From: Syntrophomonadaceae bacterium
GTDB taxonomy: Bacteria > Bacillota > Dethiobacteria > DTU022
Reading direction: 5' to 3'
Assembly: GCA_003558195.1 (NCBI GenBank)
Contig: PWMM01000134.1
Span: 1 to 15,630, forward strand
Length of the DNA stretch: 15,630 nucleotides
The notes under the pieces were generated by a model. That model did no database searches. It saw only the letters and a list, made by a program, of their open reading frames with translations, and was not told where the DNA came from. A program made the translations under genes and the position numbers. Position 1 is the first letter of the stretch, and every line of letters begins with the position of its first letter. Shown here piece by piece: positions 1 through 6,930 of the stretch.

Positions 1-360
1 CAGTATACTTTAGATCGGGAGACCTATCATTATAAGGAAGCAGTTGCATTAAAATATGCTGAACTGATCTATTATGGTCTCTGGTTTACTCCTCTGCGGG
101 AAGCCCTGGATGGATTTATCCGAACCACGCAAGAAACGGTAACAGGCACTATTGACCTGAAACTATATAAAGGCAATATTATTGTCAAAGGCAGGACTTC
201 ACCCTATACTCTTTACAATCCGGACATGGCTACTTTTGAAGCTGATGAATTATTTAATCAAAAAGATGCCCAGGGTTTTATTAATCTATACGGATTGCCT
301 TTAACAGTTAAAGCGCTTATGGATAAAAAAAGAGCAATAAATCAGGCAGGAGGTGTCTAG
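1..360 (+). CDS. argG: Argininosuccinate synthase, C-terminal part (5' end outside window)
   Basis: The last 119 codons of argininosuccinate synthase, which joins citrulline and aspartate with ATP hydrolysis to make argininosuccinate in the cytoplasm. The visible part carries family landmarks: DRETYHYKEAVALKYAELIY, then GLWFTPLREALDGF, then TQETVTGTIDLKLYKGN and GRTSPYTLY, ending in the usual GFINLYGLPLTVKAL tail. These belong to the C-terminal tetramerisation region of ArgG. The reading frame is open from base 1 to TAG at 358-360. The ribosome site for argH (AGGAGGTG, 348-355) lies inside its last codons, so the two genes are in one transcript and probably translationally coupled. Only the start is missing because of the window edge. 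Confidence 0.96.
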   Translation, partial: QYTLDRETYHYKEAVALKYAELIYYGLWFTPLREALDGFIRTTQETVTGTIDLKLYKGNIIVKGRTSPYTLYNPDMATFEADELFNQKDAQGFINLYGLPLTVKALMDKKRAINQAGGV

Positions 361-363
361 AAA

Positions 364-1737
364 TTGAAAAAGCCATGGCAGGGACGTTTCATAAAAGACA
401 CCTCGAAGGCGATGCTTCATTTTTCTGCGTCGCTACCATTTGACAGGCGTTTGGCTTTTGCTGATATCAAGGGTAGTATCGCTCATGTTCAAATGCTGGG
501 CAAACAGGGAATTATTACCAAAGAAGAATCAGCGAAAATCATTAATGGTCTTGAGGAGATCAAGGTAGAACTGGAGCAGGAACAGTTTCCCTATGATCTA
601 GATTTTGAAGATATTCATATGAATATCGAAAAGAGGCTTACTGAGATAATCGGCCCGGTTGGAGGAAAACTGCACACCGGTCGCAGCCGTAATGACCAGG
701 TAGCGCTTGATACTCATTTATATATGAAAGAGGAGATTAAAGCTTTAGATTTATTGTTGGCCGGGTTACAGGAAACCATATTACACTTAGCTGAACGGTT
801 TGAAGGTGTGCTAATTCCAGGTTATACGCACCTGCAAAGAGCCCAACCAGTATTGCTCTCTCATCACCTGCTGGCTTATTTTTGGATGTTAAAGCGAGAC
901 CGGGAGAGGCTTGCAGGTGTTTTAAAGCGCACCGACCTGATGCCACTTGGTGCTGGAGCTCTTGCCGGGACCGGTTTTGATATTGATCGCTTGCAGGTAG
1001 CCGAAGCACTTAATTTTTCCTTGCTTTATGAGAACAGCATTGATGCGGTGAGCGATAGAGATTATATCATTGAATTTCTATCTTTTGCTGCAATATTAAT
1101 GATGCATCTAAGCCGTGTTTGCGAGGAGCTGATTAACTGGTCTTCAGCAGAATTTGGTTTTATTGAACTGGATGATGCATATACGACAGGTAGCAGTATG
1201 ATGCCTCAGAAAAAAAACCCTGATCTGGCTGAGCTGGCAAGGGGTAAAACCGGCCGGGTTTATGGCAATCTTATTGCACTTTTAACCGTTATGAAGGGTT
1301 TGCCACTTGCCTACAATAAAGATATGCAGGAAGATAAAGAAGGTTTATTTGATACAATAGACACGTTAAAAGGTCTTTTGCCTTTGCTTTCTGAAATGTT
1401 GGAAACGATAACAGTCAATCCTTCTTGTTTAAAGGAAGCCGTAGACGACGACTATCTCTGTGCTACTGATCTGGCTGATTACCTGGTTAAAAATGGCCTT
1501 ACCTTTAGGGATGCTCACCATCTAGTGGGCAGCTTGATTGCATACTGCCGGGATGAAAAAAAACGCCTGCGCGAACTTTCCCCGGAAACCAGGGAGCGTT
1601 TTCATCCAGCCCTGGCGGAAGAGATCTCTTCCTTGCTGGATCCGGCTAAAGTGGTTGAAGCCCGGTGCAGCAGGGGAGGAACGGCGCCTTCAGCAGTCCA
1701 GGAGCAATTAAAACTGGCCTGGAAAGAATTAAGCTAA
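364..1737 (+). CDS. argH: Argininosuccinate lyase
   Basis: A 457-residue argininosuccinate lyase of normal family length. It splits argininosuccinate into arginine and fumarate, the last step of arginine synthesis; the family acts as a cytoplasmic homotetramer. Visible motifs are HTGRSRNDQVALD (about residues 104-116), GYTHLQRAQP with the catalytic-region Thr-His (153-162), and the fumarase/lyase superfamily signature GSSMMPQKKNPD (276-287) on the flexible loop that carries the catalytic serine. The start is TTG at 364, eight bases after AGGAGGTG at 348-355, and only three bases after the argG stop. No in-frame ATG upstream is possible. The gene is followed by a long non-coding gap with a terminator, so it is probably the last gene of the arg operon. 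The sequence shows no truncation. Confidence 0.97.
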   Translation: MKKPWQGRFIKDTSKAMLHFSASLPFDRRLAFADIKGSIAHVQMLGKQGIITKEESAKIINGLEEIKVELEQEQFPYDLDFEDIHMNIEKRLTEIIGPVGGKLHTGRSRNDQVALDTHLYMKEEIKALDLLLAGLQETILHLAERFEGVLIPGYTHLQRAQPVLLSHHLLAYFWMLKRDRERLAGVLKRTDLMPLGAGALAGTGFDIDRLQVAEALNFSLLYENSIDAVSDRDYIIEFLSFAAILMMHLSRVCEELINWSSAEFGFIELDDAYTTGSSMMPQKKNPDLAELARGKTGRVYGNLIALLTVMKGLPLAYNKDMQEDKEGLFDTIDTLKGLLPLLSEMLETITVNPSCLKEAVDDDYLCATDLADYLVKNGLTFRDAHHLVGSLIAYCRDEKKRLRELSPETRERFHPALAEEISSLLDPAKVVEARCSRGGTAPSAVQEQLKLAWKELS

Positions 1738-1883
1738 AGGGAATATTTCAGGCCAGCTGTAGAATAGTTAGCTGCGGTTCCACAATTGCCCCGGTACTTA
1801 TGACCGGTCAGTAAAGATTAACCGGCTGCGCACTTTGTAACTTTAAAGACAGGGTTCAGGAATACAGGTGAAAGTTTTTAAGC

Positions 1884-2148
1884 CTACCGGTAAAAAAATT
1901 TTGGAAAGCCTGGGGGGATTATGGTCATGTCCTCCGGTAATCCCATCCGTTGCGCTTTTAGCAGCCGCTTCAAAGTGCCAAGGGTGATTGAATGAGCAGG
2001 ATTCTCACCTGATATCAATCTCGATGTCAAAGAACGGAATGAGTATTTTACATAAATTAACTAATGAATTTTTGTGTTTCAGGGTGTCGAAAACCCTTTA
2101 CAGATAGGGATCAGCCATCGCTTCCAAAGGAATTATGTCAATCAGGAT
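1884..2148 (-). pseudogene. Decayed minus-strand coding remnant, family not recognised
   Basis: Read on the minus strand, two adjoining frames give protein-like sequence. The upstream part (2148 down to about 2012) reads IPLEAMADPYL, one stop (TAA, complement of 2098-2100), then RVFDTLKHKNSLVNLCK and IPFFDIEID. The downstream part (about 2016 to 1887) continues in another frame as ISGENPAHSITLGTLKRLLK, then MGLPEDMTIIPPGFPKFFYR, and ends at TAG (1884-1886). The switch lies at GATATC (2011-2016); adding back two bases (AT) would join the pieces as EIDISGEN. One nonsense change (CAA or CAG to TAA) plus one two-base loss would therefore explain the interruption. There is no ribosome site or start. 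I do not recognise the family. The evidence is only the protein-like composition, so this could be chance. Confidence 0.35.
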
Positions 2149-2205
2149 TTATATAAACCCTAAGATAGAGGCTGCTGCAAAATGATTGTTGTTAAAAGTG
2201 CAAAC

Positions 2206-2240
2206 GGAGCCCTTAAGGGGCTCCATTTAGTGCTTTTTTA
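2206..2240 (+). terminator. Intrinsic terminator after argGH
   Basis: A perfect 7-bp stem, GGAGCCC (2206-2212) with GGGCTCC (2218-2224), closes a TTAAG loop. It is followed by ATTTAGTG and a T6 run (2234-2239). It lies between the convergent argH and acyl-CoA ligase genes. The T-run favours the plus strand; the gap from stem to T-run is longer than ideal. On the minus strand the hairpin is followed only by a shorter T-rich stretch, so weak bidirectional action is possible. Confidence 0.65.
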
Positions 2241-2276
2241 AAGCCAAAAAAAGACTTTAACTGTTTTGAACTATTA

Positions 2277-3947
2277 CTACTGGTTTTTTTTCTCCTCTTC
2301 TTCGCGCAGCATGCGCCGCAAAACTTTGCCAATCATGGTTTTTGGAAGCTCATCTCTAAACTCGATCAATTTCGGTACTTTAAAGGGGGCCAGGTTATCT
2401 TTACAGTATGTTATGATCTCATCTTCAGTTGCCGATTCGCCCTCTTTAAGAACGATGTAACCCTTTAGAGTTTCACCCCGGTATGGATCCCTAATCCCGG
2501 CAACTGCCGCCTCCATTATTTTGGGGTGCGCATAGAGCACTTCTTCTATATCGCGTGGGTAGATATTGAAACCACCGGCGATAACCATATCTTTTTTACG
2601 GTCTACTATATAGGTATAACCATCTTCATCAGCCTTGGCGATATCACCGGTATAGAGCCAGCCGTTTCGAATACTCTGTGCTGTTTCATCAGGCATATTT
2701 AAGTAGCCTTCCATTACCTGGGGCCCTTTAAGACAAAGTTCGCCTACTTCTCCAATGGGTAATTCTTTGTCACCTGTTTCTACATCAACAATTTTAAACT
2801 CCGTATCGGGTAGAGGCAGGCCGATGCTGCCAGGTTTATTCCTGCCATAAACTGGGTTGGCATGAGTAACAGGCGATGTCTCTGATAACCCGTAACCCTC
2901 AACTAGTTTTCCACCGGTATTTTTTTCAAATTCCTGCTGTACTTCTACCGGCAAAGGTGCAGCGCCACTTATGCAGATGCGGATTGATTTTATATCGTAT
3001 TTTTCCAGGTTAGGGGCGTTATTAATGGCAACATAGATTGTAGGGACACCTGGAAATATTGTAGGTTTTTGCTTGTCTATTGTTTTGAGAACCATATCCA
3101 GTTCAAAACGCGGTAGAAGTGACAGCTTTGCTCCGTTTAAAAGCCCCAGGTTGAGGATAGTGGTGAGGCCATAACTATGGAAAAATGGTAACACACCCAA
3201 TACTACCTCTTTCCCTGGGCGGTAATCGGTGCACCAGGATTTTACCTGGAAGCAATTGGCAACAAGGTTGCGGTGTTGCAGGATCGCTCCTTTTGATACA
3301 CCGGTAGTGCCGCCGGTATAAAGAAATACAGCCCGGTCATTAGGTTTAACATCAACCTTGGGCGGTTCTTTACCGGCATTTTTTGAAATGAGTTCAGTAA
3401 AAGAATGATCTGATCCTGATAGAGTGACCCTGTCACCTTCTTTTTTTTCCTTGGCCAGGCTATAAAGAATCCTGAGCATACCGGGAAAGTAATCTTTAAT
3501 ATTTGAAACAATAATATTTTTAAGGTCTGTTTTTGGTTGGACCTCTTTTATCATGTTATAAAATCGAGTTAGGGTAACAATAGTTTCAGCCCCGGAATCT
3601 TTTAGCTGGTATTCCATTTCCCGGGCGACATAAAGAGGATTAAAAGGTACCACAATGGCCCCTAAAGCTAAAGTAGCGAAAAATGCAATAGGAAATTGGG
3701 TGCAATTGGGGAGATGGATAGCGACCCGGTCTCCTTTTTTGACTCCCATTTCTGAAAGGGCCTTGGCAAAACTCTTTACCTGGGAGTCTAATTCTTTATA
3801 GGTCAGCTCACCACCCATGAAATTTACTGCAGGGTTGCTTTTATATCGATCTTTAGCTTCCTGGAATAGCTGGTAAAGTGATTTTTGAGGATAGTCGATA
3901 CTGTGTGGAACATCAGGCTCATAGCTTTGAAACCATATTCTTTCCAT
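2277..3947 (-). CDS. Long-chain fatty acid-CoA ligase (FadD/LcfA type)
   Basis: A 556-residue class I adenylate-forming enzyme that activates fatty acids to acyl-CoA using ATP, giving AMP and pyrophosphate. Landmarks in order are the P-loop YTGGTTGVSKG (210-220), FFHSYG (255-260), the adenine-site motif GYGLSETSP (351-359), YTGDIA (432-437), the hinge region DRKKDMVIAGGFNIYPRD (449-466), and the C-terminal catalytic lysine K541 in GKVLRR. All key residues are present and the length is normal for bacterial FadD. The start is taken as ATG at 3947-3945, eight bases from AAGGAGG (3962-3956). The adjoining TTG at 3950-3948 is only five bases away and less likely. It lies 105 bases downstream of the DUF456 gene on the same strand and may be cotranscribed or use its own promoter. 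The chain length of the substrate cannot be told. Confidence 0.93.
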   Translation of the reverse strand: MERIWFQSYEPDVPHSIDYPQKSLYQLFQEAKDRYKSNPAVNFMGGELTYKELDSQVKSFAKALSEMGVKKGDRVAIHLPNCTQFPIAFFATLALGAIVVPFNPLYVAREMEYQLKDSGAETIVTLTRFYNMIKEVQPKTDLKNIIVSNIKDYFPGMLRILYSLAKEKKEGDRVTLSGSDHSFTELISKNAGKEPPKVDVKPNDRAVFLYTGGTTGVSKGAILQHRNLVANCFQVKSWCTDYRPGKEVVLGVLPFFHSYGLTTILNLGLLNGAKLSLLPRFELDMVLKTIDKQKPTIFPGVPTIYVAINNAPNLEKYDIKSIRICISGAAPLPVEVQQEFEKNTGGKLVEGYGLSETSPVTHANPVYGRNKPGSIGLPLPDTEFKIVDVETGDKELPIGEVGELCLKGPQVMEGYLNMPDETAQSIRNGWLYTGDIAKADEDGYTYIVDRKKDMVIAGGFNIYPRDIEEVLYAHPKIMEAAVAGIRDPYRGETLKGYIVLKEGESATEDEIITYCKDNLAPFKVPKLIEFRDELPKTMIGKVLRRMLREEEEKKNQ

Positions 3948-4028
3948 CAAGTTTGCCTCCTTGTTTCAGAGTGCTTCATCTCTTAATACTTTCGTTATTG
4001 TATACTAATATCCTTCTTAGTTTTTATA

Positions 4029-4056
4029 ATTATAAACATATTTATGCAGATGTTAA
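4029..4056 (-). promoter_or_regulatory. Candidate sigma-A promoter for the acyl-CoA ligase
   Basis: On the minus strand a TTAACA -35 element (4056-4051) is separated by 16 bases from a perfect TATAAT -10 (4034-4029), about 80 bases upstream of the ligase start. The -35 overlaps the last codon and stop of the upstream DUF456 gene. The region is AT-rich, so chance matches are likely. Confidence 0.4.
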
Positions 4057-4532
4057 AATATTCTCATTACAAACCAGGCGATCATAACCGCTTCGATAGT
4101 TAATTTCACGGGCAAGGCTCCCCAAAAGCCAAGCGTGGCTCCAACGCCAGAGCGAAAGGCCTGCCTGGATTTACGTCTAGTTAATAATTCAGCTGCAGCT
4201 GCCCCTAAGAAGGGTCCTAAAAAAATACCATAAGGGAAAAAGAATAGACCCACTAATAAGCCCAGGGCTGCTCCCCATAAAGAAGCTTTTGAACCTCCGA
4301 AAACCCTGCTGCCCAGGGCGGAGAAAAGATAATCTACACCCATTACCAGTAAAGCAAGGGCAGCCTGGGCGATAAGAAAAAGAGCATCCAGGTTTTCAAA
4401 GCCGGTAATAAGCCCGTATAAGAGCATACCAGCCCAAATTAAAGGGGGCCCAGGCATACCGGGTAGCAATGTGCCTGCCAATCCGGCTAGGAAAAATAAA
4501 GAAGCAATTATTAAGGCAATTATTTCAAGCAT
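4053..4532 (-). CDS. DUF456 family membrane protein
   Basis: A 159-residue hydrophobic protein of the DUF456 family, whose function is unknown. The family-typical N-terminus is visible: a first helix from about residue 3, then GLAGTLLPGMPGPPLIWAGM (about 17-36), and later GLLVGLFFFPYGIFLGPFLG with the small-residue-rich FLGAAAAEL (about 90-116). Four to five membrane-spanning stretches separated by short loops are expected, and a basic patch RRKSRQAFR (about 118-126) probably lies on the cytoplasmic side. The start ATG (4532-4530) follows AGGAGG (4543-4538) at five bases. It is the first gene of the minus-strand pair, with the fatty acyl-CoA ligase downstream, and is divergent from the symporter operon. 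A role in lipid or envelope metabolism would be a guess from the neighbour only. Confidence 0.85.
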   Translation of the reverse strand: MLEIIALIIASLFFLAGLAGTLLPGMPGPPLIWAGMLLYGLITGFENLDALFLIAQAALALLVMGVDYLFSALGSRVFGGSKASLWGAALGLLVGLFFFPYGIFLGPFLGAAAAELLTRRKSRQAFRSGVGATLGFWGALPVKLTIEAVMIAWFVMRIF

Positions 4533-4561
4533 TAGGACCTCCTCTAAAGATAAAGGCTAAT

Positions 4562-4590
4562 TTGTACTGAAATATAATCATCATTATAAT
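4562..4590 (+). promoter_or_regulatory. Candidate promoter for the symporter operon
   Basis: TTGTAC (4562-4567), a 17-base spacer and a perfect TATAAT (4585-4590) on the plus strand. If used, it would give an mRNA leader of roughly 210 bases before the first gene at 4811. The -35 match is poor, and this AT-rich stretch could hold other starts nearer the gene. Confidence 0.25.
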
Positions 4591-4611
4591 CATAGCATAT
4601 CTGCTACTTAA
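4583..4611 (-). promoter_or_regulatory. Candidate promoter for the DUF456-ligase pair
   Basis: On the minus strand TTAAGT (4611-4606) is followed after 17 bases by TATAAT (4588-4583), about 50 bases upstream of the DUF456 start. The -10 is perfect and the -35 is weak (three of six). It overlaps a plus-strand candidate, giving a face-to-face arrangement. Confidence 0.3.
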
Positions 4612-4621
4612 TGAAAGGAGA

Positions 4622-4633
4622 TAGGTTAACCTA
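4622..4633. promoter_or_regulatory. 12-base perfect palindrome, possible operator
   Basis: TAGGTTAACCTA is a perfect dyad located just downstream of the candidate plus-strand promoter, in the region shared by the divergent DUF456-ligase and symporter transcripts. Its half-site resembles part of the DtxR-type box, but the spacing does not match that operator. No binding protein can be assigned. Confidence 0.25.
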
Positions 4634-4810
4634 ATACTACGAAACCTGGCGAGATATTTGTTAAGAGAAGGAATTTAGAAATATCAGGCGAATATTTATA
4701 TTTTAATTGTATTAATAATGTTTTTCTATCTAAATTTGAAAACCCGGTAATGATATCTACTGCAATAATTATTCTAAAGCTCATATCGTGGAGAGGAGGT
4801 GATTAAGAGG

Positions 4811-5131
4811 ATGGGAAATGATAACATAAAAGGATATAAACTGGAAATATGGGTTACAGCAATTTGTTTTACAATTGTAGCTATAACTGGGGGTTTTTTT
4901 AGTTCAGTTGTTGTTATTATGAATGAAACTTTTTTTAACCAGGTTCCCACTCCAGAAGAACTGGTCAATAATTATGGCGAAACAATGTTTGCATTTAAAG
5001 AACATCTTGCAGTATGGGGTTTTCCTCTTCATTATTTTCTTCTAATTGTTTTAAGTTGGATTGGGGCTACCCTTATTGGAGCCATCTGGTGCCTGGTAAT
5101 GGATAGGCTTGAAGAAAAACAACGGGCTTAG
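4811..5131 (+). CDS. Two-helix membrane protein, probable small partner of the sodium symporter
   Basis: A 106-residue protein with two predicted membrane helices (about residues 12-36 and 72-96), joined by an acidic, mostly polar segment containing PTPEELVNN, and a charged tail MDRLEEKQRA. The second half, with GFPLHYF before the helix and a D-R-L-x-x-K tail after it, resembles the DUF4212/symporter small-subunit type, which occurs directly upstream of a sodium:solute symporter large subunit. That match is my recollection of the pattern, not a search. It lies 26 bases before such a symporter, which supports the role. The start is ATG at 4811, eight bases from AGGAGGTGA (4794-4802). The in-frame GTG at 4799 lies inside that ribosome site and is unlikely. 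The central segment is longer than I expect for DUF4212, so it may be a related family. Confidence 0.7.
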   Translation: MGNDNIKGYKLEIWVTAICFTIVAITGGFFSSVVVIMNETFFNQVPTPEELVNNYGETMFAFKEHLAVWGFPLHYFLLIVLSWIGATLIGAIWCLVMDRLEEKQRA

Positions 5132-5157
5132 ATTAAAGCTGAGAGGAGCTAGATTAA

Positions 5158-6858
5158 ATGGAACCAAGAGGTGAAGTATTTGTCCTGGGTTTAATTCTTA
5201 GCGTTATTGTTCTAATTATATCGGTGATGATCAGCGTTTGGGCCCGCCGTTTAACACGTAACCTTGGTGATTATTATGTGGCAGGTCGGAGCATAGGAGC
5301 TATTAACAATGGGTTAGCCATGGTCTCACTGGCATTAAGTTTAACTACCTTTATCGGGCTGACCGCTTTAATTATTGAGGGGTTGTATATCGCCGTAGCG
5401 GTTTATGCCAGTTTTACAGCTGCTTTTATCGGCCTGATGGTCCTTGCCGCTCCTTACCTGAGGCGCCATAAATCATTTACAACCATGGCTTTTATCTCAG
5501 AAAGATATGACAGCAAAACCCTTCGCTATATTTCTGTTATTGTAATGATGATTGTCAGTGTGCTCTATTTAGCTGGAAACCTAAAAGGTATTGGTATTGT
5601 ATTTTTCTTTCTTTTGGGGGTGCCTGAGGTTGTCGGTATTGTTGTCGGGGGTTTGGTTGTTACTCTATATGTGACTTTGGGAGGTATGTACGGGGTTACT
5701 TATAACCAGACTTTCCAGACCATTGTTCTGCTATTTTGCTTGATGTTCCCTGTAGCAATCGTTATGAGAACGCTTGGTGCTTCAGGCTGGGCATTTCCAC
5801 CCCTTGGTTATGGTGATATGGTCCCCCAGATGACTGAAGCCGTACCTCATTATTTCTGGGCCATGGTTGCTCATCCGGTAGTATATATAGCAGTTTTTTT
5901 AGGTTCTTTTTTTGGGATTATTGGATTACCGCACTTTGTAATGCGCTATTTCACAGTCCGCGATGCCAAGGAAGCACGCTGGAGTACGGTAATCTGTGTT
6001 TTCCTGGTAGGCCTGGTTAATACTACTGTTTATGCTACCGGGTTTGCAGCAGTTTATTATATGCAAGCCCAAGGAGTAGATATAAGCTCTGCAGCTTATG
6101 ATTATGTGGTTTTAATCCTGGTTGAAGCACTGGCTGGTGATAGTTGGTTAGCCCTTGCTGTTGCCGGCTCAGTGGCAGCCGGCCTATCGACGGTATCAGG
6201 CTTGCTGATGATCATGGGCGCCGGTTTGATCCACGATCTTTACGGGACTATCAGGCCCGATGTGGATGATGAGAAGAAGTTGAAACTGTCTTACGGCGCT
6301 ATGTTTTTTGTCGGTATAGCTGTAATAATATTTTCACTTGAGCCCCCTGAATTTATACTGGAAGCGATTATGTGGAGCTTTGGCATAGCTGCGGCCGGAC
6401 TGGGTGTTCCTATCGTTCTAGGAATCTGGTGGAAGCGAACCAACAAGTACGGAGTTGGGGCCGGGATGGTGGTAGGAACCTTGATTGCCTTTGTTAGCTG
6501 GATAATGATCGGTTATATGGGCATGGATCCGGTCGATATTCCTTTCCCGTTCTTTGCCAATTATTTTTACGGCCCGCTAGGCTGGATTAAGGTAATTGCG
6601 GTGGCTGTCCCGGTTTCATTTATACTGACCATTGTGGTTTCCTGGTTAACTCCTCCGCCTTCAGAAGAGCTCCAGCGGCAGGTAGATGAAATGCACGGTT
6701 GGAACGATGTGGACCCGAAGCGTTATAACAGTAAGGTTTTGCCTGTGGTAATAATCATTTTATCTATATTTATCATGTATTTTATGACTTATGAGCCTGA
6801 AGGAACAGATTTTCCCAGGCTGGAGGGTCAGGAACATACACTACGTGACCGAGACTAG
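5158..6858 (+). CDS. Sodium:solute symporter family transporter (carboxylate type likely)
   Basis: A 566-residue polytopic membrane protein of the sodium:solute symporter family (TC 2.A.21). It carries the N-terminal family pattern LGDYYVAGRSIGAINNGLAM (about 36-55) after the first helix, GGMYGVTYNQTFQ (about 174-186), and GSVAAGLSTVSGLLM (about 336-350). The last lies in the part that in characterised members supplies hydroxyl side chains to the second sodium site. About 13 hydrophobic segments can be seen, the last near the C-terminus after a soluble stretch rich in charge (about 499-525). The DYYVAGR form and the presence of a small partner gene point to the acetate/short-chain carboxylate branch (ActP-like), but the substrate is not established. 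The start ATG follows GAGAGGAG (5141-5148) at nine bases. The two downstream acyl-activating proteins suggest that the imported acid is activated inside the cell. Confidence 0.88.
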   Translation: MEPRGEVFVLGLILSVIVLIISVMISVWARRLTRNLGDYYVAGRSIGAINNGLAMVSLALSLTTFIGLTALIIEGLYIAVAVYASFTAAFIGLMVLAAPYLRRHKSFTTMAFISERYDSKTLRYISVIVMMIVSVLYLAGNLKGIGIVFFFLLGVPEVVGIVVGGLVVTLYVTLGGMYGVTYNQTFQTIVLLFCLMFPVAIVMRTLGASGWAFPPLGYGDMVPQMTEAVPHYFWAMVAHPVVYIAVFLGSFFGIIGLPHFVMRYFTVRDAKEARWSTVICVFLVGLVNTTVYATGFAAVYYMQAQGVDISSAAYDYVVLILVEALAGDSWLALAVAGSVAAGLSTVSGLLMIMGAGLIHDLYGTIRPDVDDEKKLKLSYGAMFFVGIAVIIFSLEPPEFILEAIMWSFGIAAAGLGVPIVLGIWWKRTNKYGVGAGMVVGTLIAFVSWIMIGYMGMDPVDIPFPFFANYFYGPLGWIKVIAVAVPVSFILTIVVSWLTPPPSEELQRQVDEMHGWNDVDPKRYNSKVLPVVIIILSIFIMYFMTYEPEGTDFPRLEGQEHTLRDRD

Positions 6859-6871
6859 CGAGATTGGCAAG

Positions 6872-6907
6872 GCTGCAGGGAGCTTTGAGGCCAAAGTTTC
6901 CTGCAGC
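6872..6907 (+). terminator. Long hairpin between symporter and first PaaK-like gene
   Basis: A 16-bp stem (6872-6887 with 6892-6907) closes an AGGC loop. The outer 8 bp, GCTGCAGG with CCTGCAGC, are perfect, followed by G-U/A-U/G-U pairs and a perfect CTTTG/CAAAG top. Only TTTCC follows, so it lacks a real T-run. It starts 13 bases after the symporter stop and ends 23 bases before the next start. It could be a leaky terminator, or an mRNA stability or processing element that sets different levels for transporter and enzymes. Confidence 0.6.
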
Positions 6908-6930
6908 TTTCCAAACAGGAGGTGTTTTTT

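Larger units (their letters stand above)
1738..2276. other. 540-base gap without an intact gene
   Basis: This stretch separates argH from the convergent acyl-CoA ligase gene. It holds a probable gene remnant on the minus strand (1884-2148) and an intrinsic terminator (2206-2240), listed separately. In 1738-1883 and 2149-2205 I see no open frame with a ribosome site, no tRNA-like cloverleaf and no clear repeat. Confidence 0.7.

Noticed and set aside
737..1009. Open frame on the minus strand inside argH
   Set aside because: It is the antisense shadow of a well conserved gene, without ribosome site or family features. Similar shadows inside the other genes were dropped.
2242..2262. Minus-strand terminator AAAGTC-T7-GGCTTT after the acyl-CoA ligase
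   Set aside because: The stem is AT-rich with a G-U pair, and is followed by A rather than T on the minus strand.
4799..4810. GTG start for the two-helix protein
   Set aside because: It lies inside the AGGAGGTGA ribosome site, which is ideally spaced for ATG at 4811.
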